The notes beneath the pieces were generated by a model, which worked only from the letters and a program-made list of their open reading frames with translations, ran no database searches and was not told the DNA's origin. Shown here piece by piece: positions 17,787-27,007 of a stretch of 60,645 bases of DNA (its first letter is position 1; each line of letters begins with the position of its first letter). Origin of the DNA: Halanaerobiaceae bacterium (GTDB lineage Bacteria > Bacillota > Halanaerobiia > Halanaerobiales > Halarsenatibacteraceae); contig PWDW01000096.1 in assembly GCA_003553225.1 (NCBI GenBank), forward strand, positions 1 through 60,645, in the 5' to 3' direction. The translations under genes were made by a program, and so were the position numbers.

Positions 17787-18929
17787 ATGGATTCTGATTT
17801 AACATATGAAAAAAAACAAAAAACATCAGAGACAGAAGATAAAAAAGAAAAAAATGAAGCTCTATCACAGAAAAAATTAATGTGGAGAAAGTTCAAAAGG
17901 AATAGAGTGGCAGTGCTGGGATTACTTGTAATAATATTTATTTATTTTCTTGTCGGATTTGCAAACTTTTTTTCTCCTTATCCTCAAAATAAGAGACATG
18001 AATATTACACTAATAAACCTCCTCATATTGTAAATTTTTGGGATGAAAATGGATTAGGTAGACCATTTATTTATGAATATGAACAGGAATATGATATGGA
18101 AACTTTTCAAACAACCTATGTACAGAATGAAGAGAAAAAACATTATATTTATTTTTTTAATAGAGGGGAAGAATATAATCTGCTAGGTTTTTTTAATACA
18201 GATATAAAATTTTTCGGTCTGGAAGATGATGAATATCGGATATTTTTATTGGGGACAGATCGATTTGGCCGGGATATGGTTTCTCGTATACTGAATGGAG
18301 GGAGAATTTCGCTTTCAATCAGCCTACTAGGTGTATTAATTATGGTTGTTTTGGGTTCTTTACTGGGAACGGTGTCCGGATATTATGGTGGAATTATTGA
18401 TGATTTACTTCAGAGGGTGATAGAGTTTCTTCTCTCTTTTCCCCGAATTCCGTTGTGGATGGCTTTATCAGCGGCTTTACCAAGTGATTGGTCTTCTGTG
18501 AGAATTTATATTGGGATTGTTATTATACTCGGAGCTGTTGGTTGGCCTCGTCTGGGGCGCCAGGTTAGAGCTATTGTTATGGGCATGAGTGATGATGAAT
18601 TTGTTCAGGCTGCCAAATCTTCTGGAGCTTCAGATTTTTATATTATAGTTCGTCATTTGATCCCAAATTCACTAAGCCATATAATTGTAGTTGCTACTTT
18701 ACAGGTTCCGGGAATGATTCTGGGAGAAGCATCTTTAAGTTTTTTAGGACTGGGAATTCAACCTCCTATGACTAGCTGGGGTGTTTTACTTCAGGAAGTA
18801 CAGAATGTTAGAAGTTTGGCTCTAACACCATGGCTGTTTTTACCCACAATATTTATAATTATATCTATTCTTTCTTTTAATTTTTTGGGAGATGGTTTAC
18901 GAGATGCTGCTGATCCGTTTTCAAATTAA
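17787..18929 (+). CDS. Opp/Dpp-type ABC transporter permease (DppC-like)
   Basis: A 380-residue permease, the second membrane half of the importer. A charged cytoplasmic N-terminus (1-38) precedes helix 1. The loop after helix 1 is long (about 65-150) and holds the FGTDRFGRD-like segment GTDRFGRD near 156. The EAA loop is at about 272-297 (AAKSSGASD). It is longer than most DppC proteins (about 300) because of that extracytoplasmic insert; the same kind of insert occurs in Thermotoga-type sugar importers of this class. It lies 32 bases after the first permease. Confidence 0.93.
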   Translation: MDSDLTYEKKQKTSETEDKKEKNEALSQKKLMWRKFKRNRVAVLGLLVIIFIYFLVGFANFFSPYPQNKRHEYYTNKPPHIVNFWDENGLGRPFIYEYEQEYDMETFQTTYVQNEEKKHYIYFFNRGEEYNLLGFFNTDIKFFGLEDDEYRIFLLGTDRFGRDMVSRILNGGRISLSISLLGVLIMVVLGSLLGTVSGYYGGIIDDLLQRVIEFLLSFPRIPLWMALSAALPSDWSSVRIYIGIVIILGAVGWPRLGRQVRAIVMGMSDDEFVQAAKSSGASDFYIIVRHLIPNSLSHIIVVATLQVPGMILGEASLSFLGLGIQPPMTSWGVLLQEVQNVRSLALTPWLFLPTIFIIISILSFNFLGDGLRDAADPFSN

Positions 18930-18993
18930 TTTTTTGAATAATTTATATTGCTATTTTTATAATTTAGTCTGCTGTTAGAAGGAGGAATAATCG

Positions 18994-19998
18994 TTGAGTG
19001 CTAATATACTTCTGGAAGTAAATAGTTTAAAAACATATTTTCATAATGAAGTAGGTTTAGTAAAAGCTGTAGATAATGTTAGTTTTAAAGTAAAAAAAGG
19101 TGAAACATTGGGGATTGTAGGGGAAAGTGGCTGCGGGAAATCCGTAACTTCATTATCCATAATGAATCTGGTTCCCCAGCCTCGGGGAGTTATTGAAGGA
19201 GGAGAAATTATATATCATGGTTATGACAATCCTCTGGAGATTACTACTCTAAACAGTCAGAGTAGGGATATGAGAAATATCAGAGGCAACAGAATTGCTA
19301 TGATTTTCCAGGAGCCTATGACTTCATTAAATCCAGTATATACCGTAGGTGAACAGATTATGGAATCTGTGAGACTGCATCAGAAACGAGATAATATTAA
19401 AGCTCGAGCAAGGGCAATAGAAATGTTAAAATTAGTTGGTCTACCTGCACCAGAACAGATCGTAGATGAATATCCCCATGAATTGAGTGGTGGTATGAGA
19501 CAAAGGGTTATGATTGGAATGGCCCTTTCCTGTAATCCTGATCTATTGATAGCTGATGAACCTACAACTGCACTGGATGTAACTATTGAAGCTCAAATTT
19601 TAGATTTAATGGAAGAACTGCAGGATGAGTTTAATATGTCAATAATGCTTATAACTCATGACCTGGAAGTAATTGGAGAAATGTCAGAGAGAGTTATTGT
19701 AATGTATACGGGTAAAATTATGGAAAAAGCAAATATAGATGACATTTTTCATAACAGCAAGCACCCCTACACTCAAGGTTTATTAAATTCTATCCCTCAG
19801 ATTGGAGCTAACAAAAGATTGATACCCATTGAGGGCTCTGTACCTGACTTGACTGATCTGCCTTCTGGATGTTATTTTGCTCCTCGCTGCAATCAGGCCA
19901 AAGAAATATGCTGGGTTGATGAACCTCCTGAATATAGTATAACTGAGGTGCAGAAGGCGAAATGTTGGCTATATGATGGGAAGGAGGAGTTATCATGA
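18994..19998 (+). CDS. Oligopeptide/oligosaccharide ABC transporter ATPase (OppD-like)
   Basis: A 334-residue ATPase subunit. Walker A is GESGCGKS (about 43-50), the signature LSGGMRQR is near 163, Walker B LLIADEP near 183 and the switch His in LITHD near 219. The C-terminal oligopeptide-type extension with CYFAPRC is present. It starts at TTG 18994 behind GGAGGAA. Its stop overlaps the next ATPase start (ATGA at 19995), so the two are translationally coupled and should form the heterodimer. Confidence 0.94.
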   Translation: MSANILLEVNSLKTYFHNEVGLVKAVDNVSFKVKKGETLGIVGESGCGKSVTSLSIMNLVPQPRGVIEGGEIIYHGYDNPLEITTLNSQSRDMRNIRGNRIAMIFQEPMTSLNPVYTVGEQIMESVRLHQKRDNIKARARAIEMLKLVGLPAPEQIVDEYPHELSGGMRQRVMIGMALSCNPDLLIADEPTTALDVTIEAQILDLMEELQDEFNMSIMLITHDLEVIGEMSERVIVMYTGKIMEKANIDDIFHNSKHPYTQGLLNSIPQIGANKRLIPIEGSVPDLTDLPSGCYFAPRCNQAKEICWVDEPPEYSITEVQKAKCWLYDGKEELS

Positions 19999-21041
19999 AA
20001 AATGATTATTTAATTCAGGTCAGAGAGTTAAAAAAATATTTTCCAATAAAAAAAGGTCTTTTACGTAGGGTTAAGGGCTACATTAAAGCAGTAGATAATA
20101 TAAGCTTTCATCTAATGGAGGGCGAGACAGTTGGTCTGGTGGGTGAAAGTGGTTGTGGTAAATCAACTACCGGCCGCTGTATTAATAGATTATTCAAACC
20201 AACTGCAGGAGATGTTTTATATAAGAATTCTGAAGGTGAAATCATTAATGTAACAGAATTAAGTCGCAGGGAATTAAAAACCATATATAAAGATATTCAA
20301 ATGATATTTCAGGACCCCTTTTCTTCACTGGATTCTCGTATGTCAGTGAGAGATATAGTGGCTGAGCCCCTGAAAGTTAATAATATTGGTGACAGAAAAA
20401 TGAGAACTGAAAAAGTAGATAATCTTTTAAATAGGGTTGGATTAAGCAGCTATCAAATGAACCGCTATCCCCATGAATTTAGCGGTGGTCAGCGTCAAAG
20501 GATCGGGGTGGCTCGAGCTCTAGCTTTAAATCCTCGTTTGATTATTTGTGATGAACCCGTCTCTGCACTGGATGTATCTGTTCAAGCCCAAGTGATAAAT
20601 TTGCTGGAAGATTTGCAGGATGAGTTTGGGTTCACTTATTTGTTCATTGCTCATGATTTGAGTGTGGTTGAACATATAAGTGATCGAGTAATGGTGATGT
20701 ATTTAGGGAAACTGGTTGAAACTGCTTCTTCTAACTTGATATATGAGGAGCCACTCCATCCTTATACTGAATCTTTACTGGGTTCTATTCCTGTCGGTGA
20801 CCCTAGAATTAAAAAGAAGAGAAAATCTTTACCAGGCAATGTACCAGATCCTTCAGACCCTCCTTCAGGCTGTAATCTTGCTCCACGCTGTCCTTATGTT
20901 GAGGAAAAATGCAAAAACAAAGAACCGAAGATTGTTAAGAAAGAAAAGGATAATATTGTTCGTACAGCTGCCTGCCATTTTGTAGATGAATTAAAATTGA
21001 ATGGTTATAAGGAATTGGCGAATGATACTCCAGCAATTTAA
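19995..21041 (+). CDS. Oligopeptide/oligosaccharide ABC transporter ATPase (OppF-like)
   Basis: A 348-residue ATPase, partner of the preceding one. Walker A GESGCGKS (about 50-57), signature FSGGQRQR (about 162), Walker B LIICDEP and the His of FIAHD are all intact, and the C-terminal extension holds CNLAPRC. Length and order are typical of OppF/DppF. It ends the transporter set; the GntR regulator follows after 116 bases. Confidence 0.94.
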   Translation: MKNDYLIQVRELKKYFPIKKGLLRRVKGYIKAVDNISFHLMEGETVGLVGESGCGKSTTGRCINRLFKPTAGDVLYKNSEGEIINVTELSRRELKTIYKDIQMIFQDPFSSLDSRMSVRDIVAEPLKVNNIGDRKMRTEKVDNLLNRVGLSSYQMNRYPHEFSGGQRQRIGVARALALNPRLIICDEPVSALDVSVQAQVINLLEDLQDEFGFTYLFIAHDLSVVEHISDRVMVMYLGKLVETASSNLIYEEPLHPYTESLLGSIPVGDPRIKKKRKSLPGNVPDPSDPPSGCNLAPRCPYVEEKCKNKEPKIVKKEKDNIVRTAACHFVDELKLNGYKELANDTPAI

Positions 21042-21157
21042 TATTTTATTAAAATCAATTTTATATTATTATATTTAGTCACACTTACTCTATAAAAGTC
21101 AATTGCCAGCAATATTTATTTATGATTTAATTTGATAAGAGGGAGGGGGGATTTTAT

Positions 21158-21862
21158 TTGTTTTTGGAAGATGATAGGGAGAATGAAGTTCAGGAAATTT
21201 TGTCAAAGATAAAAGAGGAAATAGAAGCTAATGAAGGTACTAAAAATATGTCTCAGTCCCAAAAAGCTTATTTGGTTTTAAATGAAGCTATTCAAAAATT
21301 AATATTAAAGCCGGGAACCCCTCTTTTTGAGAATGATTTTTCAGAGTATCTTAATATGAGCCGTACACCTATTCGAGAAGCAATACATCGGCTCGAAAAC
21401 GATGGTCTTGTGTTTAAACGAAAGGGAAAAGGAGCTTTTGTGAAGACATATAATCGAGAAAATGTACGTCAGATATATGAAATTGTTGAAGCTCTAGAAA
21501 GTCAGGCCTCTTTTCTTGCAGCCAATAGATATGAAAATGAAGATTTGAGAGAACTAGAACAAAGTGTTAATAAAATGATTGAGGCAAAAAAGAAAGAAAA
21601 ATTTTCACTATGGATAGAAGGAGATCAGAAATTCCATAATACTTTACCATATTTATGTAACAATCCTAAATTTGTTGAGGCTTCGGAAAGCCTTTATGGC
21701 CAGATAAATTTGTTCAGAATGACATATTTAGATACCAATGGAATTGACAGTAAATCTGTTGAGGAACATAAGAAAACATTTGAAGCAATAAAAAATCAAA
21801 AAGGGGAAATTGCTCGTAAAGTGACTTTACATCATTGGCAGAGGATTAGAAAACAAACATGA
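21158..21862 (+). CDS. GntR-family regulator, FCD (FadR-like) subgroup
   Basis: A 234-residue one-component regulator. After a 35-residue charged start comes the winged helix-turn-helix (about 41-90, with NMSRTPIREAIHRLENDGL) and then an all-helical FCD ligand domain (about 100-225). FCD proteins bind small carboxylates or sugar acids and usually repress their own catabolic genes. It sits between the importer and the catabolic enzymes, so it probably senses a pathway intermediate. The palindrome at 13831-13866 is its likeliest target. It starts at TTG 21158 behind GAGGGAGGGGGG; there is no usable ATG nearby. Confidence 0.9.
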   Translation: MFLEDDRENEVQEILSKIKEEIEANEGTKNMSQSQKAYLVLNEAIQKLILKPGTPLFENDFSEYLNMSRTPIREAIHRLENDGLVFKRKGKGAFVKTYNRENVRQIYEIVEALESQASFLAANRYENEDLRELEQSVNKMIEAKKKEKFSLWIEGDQKFHNTLPYLCNNPKFVEASESLYGQINLFRMTYLDTNGIDSKSVEEHKKTFEAIKNQKGEIARKVTLHHWQRIRKQT

Positions 21863-21949
21863 TATCAATCTGTTTTAGGGTAAACATTTTATTCTTGCTG
21901 TAATTGGTAATATTTTAACTTTAATATATAAAAAAAGGAGAGATTATTA

Positions 21950-22645
21950 ATGACAGGCAAAAAAGAGAGACAGGAATTAATGAATTTGTATAAGGAATTA
22001 AGAGTAGCTGATGTTAGGGACGGAATGGATTATCTTGGCTTACATAATTATGGTTCTATGAATAAAGAAATTAGACCACTAGAAAGAACAAGAGCCTGTG
22101 GAATTGCCCGTACTGCAAGATATTTACCATATGAGGGAGGAATTCCTGATTTAACACCAGAAGAATATGGAGAATGGTCCGGTTATTATTATTCTGAGGT
22201 GTGTACTTATCCCTGGATGAATGATATAGAAGAAGATGACTTTATTGTAATTGATCAGAGTGGTGTTGATGCTGGTTTAATGGGTTCAAATAATGCACTG
22301 GAAGGCAAAAAGAAAGGTGTTAATGGTTATGTTTCTAATGGAGGAGTTCGGGATACGGATGAAATAATAATTGAAGATATACCTTTCTGGTCCCGGTTTA
22401 TTTCTCAATCAATGGTCCAGGGTCGCTTAAGATATGATGATAAGGATATACCTGTAAATGTTGGTGGAGTTCAAGTGAATCCTGGTGATATTGTGATGGC
22501 TGATGGTGATGGGGTTATAGTTGTACCGAGAGGTAAGGCTTTTGATGTAGCTAAATATGCACAAAGAGAACTTAAAAATGACAAAAAAGCCAGAAGAAAT
22601 CTTTATGAAGAAATGGGCATGGAATTGGATGAAACTGTAAAATAA
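21950..22645 (+). CDS. RraA-family protein (aldolase/demethylmenaquinone methyltransferase-like fold)
   Basis: A 231-residue member of the RraA family. VADVRDGMD (about 17) and the NGGVRD segment (about 129-134) are typical; the Arg-Asp pair is what 4-hydroxy-4-methyl-2-oxoglutarate aldolases use for metal and substrate binding. The closing VNPGDIVMADGDGVIVVP is also characteristic. True RraA binds RNase E, but in catabolic operons such proteins are more likely lyases of 2-oxo acids or decarboxylases. Here it is first in the enzyme series after GntR. The role is therefore inferred: a C-C lyase acting on a branched or hydroxylated 2-oxo acid. RBS AAAAAAGGAGAG. Confidence 0.85.
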   Translation: MTGKKERQELMNLYKELRVADVRDGMDYLGLHNYGSMNKEIRPLERTRACGIARTARYLPYEGGIPDLTPEEYGEWSGYYYSEVCTYPWMNDIEEDDFIVIDQSGVDAGLMGSNNALEGKKKGVNGYVSNGGVRDTDEIIIEDIPFWSRFISQSMVQGRLRYDDKDIPVNVGGVQVNPGDIVMADGDGVIVVPRGKAFDVAKYAQRELKNDKKARRNLYEEMGMELDETVK

Positions 22646-23048
22646 TAAATAATGTAAATTTTTTTTAAACAAATACGGTTTCATTAAAAAACCAATGGTC
22701 AAAATGTAAAATAAGAAAAAGGGCATCGGCATAGAACCTCCAATATAATAAATAAAACATCATAATTTAATAAGGGGGTTTTGCCGATGTCTTATAACAA
22801 TAATATATTAAAATGTCTAATTGAATATTAATATTTTTGAAATCAGGCTGGAAATCAGAAGCAGTAAAATGCAAAATAGAAATGCTTATAGTTCAAATGA
22901 AAACAACTATTTTAGGAGTAAGATTTATAAAACTTTACTGGAAACAAAAAATATTAACCAGTGATTTTAAATTAAATTATTGTTATAAAATAATTGTGGT
23001 AAGCATATGGAAGTTTTTTTAATGTAAATCAAAAAGGAGGGAGAAAAA
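22646..23048. other. Intergenic region with long-arm hairpin
   Basis: About 400 AT-rich bases. The hairpin at 22722-22791 is the only clear structure. A 61-codon open frame at 22837-23022 has no ribosome binding site and low-complexity composition, so I do not count it as a gene. Confidence 0.6.
22722..22791. repeat. 70-bp inverted-repeat element
   Basis: GGCATCGGCATAGAACCTCC (22722-22741) pairs with GGGGGTTTTGCCGATGTC (22774-22791), with one bulge and a few G-T pairs, around a 32-base AT-rich centre. Such long arms and large loop are unusual for a terminator and look like a short non-autonomous mobile element or a regulatory hairpin. It splits the RraA-like gene from the rest of the operon. 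Confidence 0.6.
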
Positions 23049-23474
23049 ATGAGAACGGGAAAAGGAAAGATAGAAGAAACGGTGATAGTTAGTTTAGATA
23101 AAGGCGAAGATGTACTGAAATCTTTAGAAAAAGCAATAGATAAATACGATGTTCAGCATGGGACAATATTATCCGGTTATGGAACTTTAGATAAAAGCAC
23201 CTTACATATGGTTACTACAACGGGTTTCCCACCCGAAGAATATTTTGATAATAAAGAACAGGCATTAGAAGTCATTTCCCTTGATGGAATAATTGCAGAT
23301 GGAGAATTACATGCTCATATAACCTTATCTGATACTGAACGAGCATATGGTGGGCATCTTGAGCCTGGATGCCGGACCCTTTATTTATGTGAAATTGTAA
23401 TTGGTATATTTACAGAAACCAATTTAAAACGAGTAGATAACAAACAAGATATTCCTGAATTACATATAAATTAA
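23049..23474 (+). CDS. PPC/DUF296-domain protein
   Basis: A 141-residue stand-alone PPC (DUF296) domain. The HGTILSGYGTL stretch (about 37-47) and the C-terminal LHAHITLSD...YGGHL region with its conserved histidines are typical. In plants this domain is joined to AT-hooks; bacterial single-domain forms are trimeric proteins of unknown chemistry that may bind a metal through those histidines. The gene is next to cupin and aldehyde dehydrogenase genes, so an enzymatic or substrate-binding role in the pathway is more likely than DNA binding. It starts at ATG 23049 after AAGGAGGGAG. Confidence 0.85.
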   Translation: MRTGKGKIEETVIVSLDKGEDVLKSLEKAIDKYDVQHGTILSGYGTLDKSTLHMVTTTGFPPEEYFDNKEQALEVISLDGIIADGELHAHITLSDTERAYGGHLEPGCRTLYLCEIVIGIFTETNLKRVDNKQDIPELHIN

Positions 23475-23500
23475 AAAATGATTATGTGAGGTGATATTCA

Positions 23501-23890
23501 ATGAAATATTTAGAAAATGTCCAGGACCAAGAGCCTGATATTGACCCTCGTTCAATACGGGATAGAGTTAAAAACCGAGATAAAGAAGTACTAAGAGACA
23601 CCTATTATTTAATTGATCCAGAAGAATGTGATTCCAGCCGTTTAACAATGGGCTGTACTACTATCTATCCTACTGGTTCAACCACGGGTCATGCTCATGA
23701 TGATATGGAAGAAGTCTACTTTGTAGTATCGGGTGAGGGAATTATGAAGGTAGGAGAAGATGAATTTCAAATTAAAGCTGGAGACTCATTTTATGTTCCA
23801 CCTGGTGAATACCACATTACTTATCAGAGGGGGAATTTGCCTTTAACTGTTGTGTGGGTTACAGGAAAACTTGATTCTGAGGAACGATAA
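23501..23890 (+). CDS. Single-domain cupin protein
   Basis: A 129-residue cupin with one beta-barrel. Motif 1 (GHAHDDMEEVYFVVSGEG, about 65-82) supplies two His and one Glu; motif 2 (GDSFYVPPGEYH, about 97-108) supplies the last His, so the metal site is intact. Small cupins of this shape serve as sugar isomerases, lyases or epimerases, and some as dioxygenases. In this operon an isomerase/epimerase for a sugar acid or ketose is plausible, but nothing in the sequence decides it. It lies 26 bases after the PPC gene and 18 before aldehyde dehydrogenase. Confidence 0.87.
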   Translation: MKYLENVQDQEPDIDPRSIRDRVKNRDKEVLRDTYYLIDPEECDSSRLTMGCTTIYPTGSTTGHAHDDMEEVYFVVSGEGIMKVGEDEFQIKAGDSFYVPPGEYHITYQRGNLPLTVVWVTGKLDSEER

Positions 23891-23908
23891 ATCAATGGGG
23901 GAAAATAT

Positions 23909-25357
23909 ATGTTAAAAGAAAAGAAGATGTACATCGATGGTTCATGGACAGATTCGATAAAGGGAGAAAAAATAGAAATTATTAATCCCGCTACTGAAGA
24001 ATTTTTTTCAACTGTACCGAAAGCAAAAAGAGAAGATGTGAAAAAAGCAATAAATGCTGCTGAAAAGGCTTTTTCAGGATGGTCCAGATTAACATCAATA
24101 CAAAGAGGGAGGTATTTACGTCAGGCTAGTGAAAATGTAGCTAAAAAATCACGGGAAATTGCTGAATTAATGACAAAAGAAGAAGGCAAACCTCTTGATG
24201 AAGCTGAAGGAGAAGTAATGAAAGGAGCAGATATACTTCGCTATTATGCGGAAGAAGGTGAGAGGGTATATGGTAGGATAATAGAAAATGAAGAAAAAAA
24301 CATTAAAAGCAAAGTGATTTATCAACCAATAGGAGTTGCAGGAGCAATTTCCCCATGGAATTATCCAGTAGAGCTTTTAGCCTGGAAAATAGCCGGCGCT
24401 TTAGCAGCTGGCTGTACGGTGGTTGCAAAACTTCCTTCTGAGACCCCTCTTTCTCCTCTTGCTTTTATAGGATGTATTGCTCAAACTGATTTGCCAGGCG
24501 GGGTGTTGAATGCTGTTACAGGTTCAGGTTCAGAGATAGGCCCTGTAATAACCGGAAGTCCTAAAGTCAAAAAGATTGCTTTTACCGGTTCCACAGCAGT
24601 AGGGAAACAGGTGCTGCGAAATTGTGTAGATTCGTTTAAGAAAGTTTCTTTAGAACTTGGTGGAAGTCTTCCTATGATAGTATGTGAAGATAGTCAGATG
24701 GATAAAGCAGTAGAGGGAGCCACTTACCGTTCATATAGAAATATGGGACAAATATGTATTGCTGTTAACAGAATATATGTTCACGAAAATATATATGAAG
24801 AGTTCCTGAAGAAATTTGCTCGAAAAGTCAAATCTTTGTCAATAGGAAATGGTTTAAAAGGAAAACCAGATTTAGGGCCTATGTGCACTGAAGATGGTTT
24901 AGAGAAGACTAAAGAACATATAAATGATGCATTAAATAAAGGAGCGCAGTTAGTTTATGGTGGAGAAAAACCAAAAGGGGAGGAATTCCAAAAAGGATAT
25001 TTCTTCAAACCATCAATTCTTAGGGATGTAAATCATGATATGTTAGTTATGAATGAAGAGACCTTCGGACCTTTAGTTGGTGTTATGCCATTTAAGGACC
25101 TGGATGAGGCTATAGAACTGGCTAATGACACAAATTATGGGCTGGCAGCTATTGGTTATACGGAAAGTTTATGCAAATCCAAACGTCTAACAAAAGAGAT
25201 ACAGGCGGGAAATATTTCCTTAAACAATCCTTCTCCAGGTGTTATCAATGCCCCTTATGGTGGCTGGAAAGACAGTGGGTTCGGTCATGAACATGGACCT
25301 GAAGGTCTTGAAGAATATCTATTGACAAAACATGTGAGGGAGAAATATTTTGATTAA
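23909..25357 (+). CDS. NAD(P)-dependent aldehyde dehydrogenase
   Basis: A 482-residue non-acylating aldehyde dehydrogenase, oxidising an aldehyde to a carboxylate. SPWNYPVELLAWK (about 148), the general-base Glu249 in LELGGS and catalytic Cys283 in GQICIA are present; length is standard. It resembles the broad group holding succinate-semialdehyde, glycolaldehyde and 2-oxoglutarate-semialdehyde dehydrogenases, and specificity cannot be told from the motifs. In context, glycolaldehyde (from aldolase cleavage) or a semialdehyde (from a DapA-like dehydratase) are the likely substrates. It is preceded by GGGGGAAA and closely follows the cupin gene. Confidence 0.93.
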   Translation: MLKEKKMYIDGSWTDSIKGEKIEIINPATEEFFSTVPKAKREDVKKAINAAEKAFSGWSRLTSIQRGRYLRQASENVAKKSREIAELMTKEEGKPLDEAEGEVMKGADILRYYAEEGERVYGRIIENEEKNIKSKVIYQPIGVAGAISPWNYPVELLAWKIAGALAAGCTVVAKLPSETPLSPLAFIGCIAQTDLPGGVLNAVTGSGSEIGPVITGSPKVKKIAFTGSTAVGKQVLRNCVDSFKKVSLELGGSLPMIVCEDSQMDKAVEGATYRSYRNMGQICIAVNRIYVHENIYEEFLKKFARKVKSLSIGNGLKGKPDLGPMCTEDGLEKTKEHINDALNKGAQLVYGGEKPKGEEFQKGYFFKPSILRDVNHDMLVMNEETFGPLVGVMPFKDLDEAIELANDTNYGLAAIGYTESLCKSKRLTKEIQAGNISLNNPSPGVINAPYGGWKDSGFGHEHGPEGLEEYLLTKHVREKYFD

Positions 25358-25436
25358 GAATAAATTACATTTATGAATTATACAAGAAAAGAGAACTGAT
25401 TTATAAATAAATGATTATTTTTTGGGAGGGTGAACC

Positions 25437-26984
25437 TTGAACATTCTGGGGGTTGACATCGGGACATCAGGGTGCAAAACTATAATCATTGATGAAAAAG
25501 GAAGTATTTTGGGGACTAGCACCAGGGAATATCCTTTATATAATCCCAGACCGGGCTGGGTACAGCAAAACCCAGAAGACTGGTGGGAAGCCGTAAAAAT
25601 AAGCATAAATGAAGTAATGAATGAAAATAACATTCCTTCTAATTCAATATCTGGAATTGGTTTATCTGGGCAAATGCATGGGCTGGTTGTTTTGGATGAT
25701 AAAAAAGAAGTAATTCGGCCTGCTATTTTATGGAACGATCAGAGAAGTTCATCCCAGTGTGAAAAGATACATAGCCTTGTTGGTGGAGCTGAAAATCTTA
25801 TAGAATACACAAACAATACTATGCTGGCAGGATATACTGGGAGTAAAATATTATGGTTAAAAGAGAACGAACCTGAAAATTATAAACAAACAGATTATAT
25901 CCTTAATCCCAAAGATTATATTCGGTATAAATTAACCAATGATTTTGCTACTGATGTGTCCGATGCCTCAGGCACAGGTCTTTTTGATGTTAAAAACCGA
26001 CATTGGAATAAAAAAATATTATCTTTACTTGATATTCCTTTAGATCTTTTACCCAATTGTTATGAGTCAATTGAGATAACCGGTGTAATTTCAGAGAAGG
26101 CTGTCCAAAACTTAAATTTAAAAAACAATATACCTGTAGTTGCCGGTGGAGGAGATGCTGTTATTCAGACAACTGGTACTGCTGGTTTAATTCATGAAGG
26201 GATACTGGGGACAGTGATAGGTTCTTCAGGTATTGTAGCTTTGGGGCTTGATGAGTTTCGTTTTAATACTGAAAAAAACCTTCAAATATTTTGTAACAAT
26301 GCTCCAGACAAATGGCATGTAATGGGCGTAAATCTTTCTGCTGGAGCTTCTTATAAGTGGTATAGAGAAAATTTATGTAGACAATTAAATTATAACCGAA
26401 ATGATGAAAAAGATTTTTATAAGCTTCTGGATGGTGAAGTGGAGAATTCAAAACCGGGCAGCAATGGTTTATTATTTTTACCATATTTAAATGGTGAACG
26501 TTGTCCTTATTCAGATGCTTCCGCACGTGGTGGATTTATTGGACTTGGTCTTCACCATAATCATTCGGATATGACACGGGCTGTACAGGAAGGTATTATT
26601 TTCAATCTTCGTCATGTATATGAGTTAATAAAAAATCTTGATAGAGAGTTAGAAGTATCTGAAATAAGAACTTCAGGAGGAGGTTCGAAAAGTAAAGTTT
26701 GGAGACAGATTCAAGCCGATATTTTCCAGCTTCCTGTAAAAACAGTACATGGCAGCAGTGAAGGAGGAGCATATGGTGCAGCATTAATAGCCGGGGCTGG
26801 TTGTGGAGTATGGTCTTCAGTTGAGGAAGCCGTTAAAAATTTGAAAATAGAATCTGTACAGCAGCCTAATCCAAAAAATGAGGATATATATAATGATTTC
26901 TTTAATGAGTATAAGAAGCTTTATAATAAATTAAAGTCAACTAATGAAAACCTTGTAAAAATCGAGGAAAACAAATATAATTAA
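25437..26984 (+). CDS. FGGY-family carbohydrate kinase, xylulokinase-like
   Basis: A 515-residue sugar kinase with both actin-like halves. The phosphate-binding start DIGTSGCKT (about 6-14), the xylulokinase-type GLSGQMHGLVVLD (about 76-88) with ILWNDQRS, and the C-terminal adenosine motif TSGGGSKSKVWRQ (about 414-426) are all intact. Xylulokinase makes D-xylulose 5-phosphate, but this subgroup also includes kinases for other ketopentoses and for ketoses of unusual pathways. The neighbours contain no xylose isomerase, so I do not name it xylB. It starts at TTG 25437, 4-11 bases after GGGAGGGTGA. Confidence 0.9.
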   Translation: MNILGVDIGTSGCKTIIIDEKGSILGTSTREYPLYNPRPGWVQQNPEDWWEAVKISINEVMNENNIPSNSISGIGLSGQMHGLVVLDDKKEVIRPAILWNDQRSSSQCEKIHSLVGGAENLIEYTNNTMLAGYTGSKILWLKENEPENYKQTDYILNPKDYIRYKLTNDFATDVSDASGTGLFDVKNRHWNKKILSLLDIPLDLLPNCYESIEITGVISEKAVQNLNLKNNIPVVAGGGDAVIQTTGTAGLIHEGILGTVIGSSGIVALGLDEFRFNTEKNLQIFCNNAPDKWHVMGVNLSAGASYKWYRENLCRQLNYNRNDEKDFYKLLDGEVENSKPGSNGLLFLPYLNGERCPYSDASARGGFIGLGLHHNHSDMTRAVQEGIIFNLRHVYELIKNLDRELEVSEIRTSGGGSKSKVWRQIQADIFQLPVKTVHGSSEGGAYGAALIAGAGCGVWSSVEEAVKNLKIESVQQPNPKNEDIYNDFFNEYKKLYNKLKSTNENLVKIEENKYN

Positions 26985-27007
26985 CTAAAATAAGAAAGGG
27001 ATATAAT

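Noticed and set aside
22837-23022. 61-codon gene between the RraA-like and PPC genes
   Set aside because: No ribosome binding site, no recognisable domain, low-complexity Lys/Ile-rich composition typical of AT-rich spacer.
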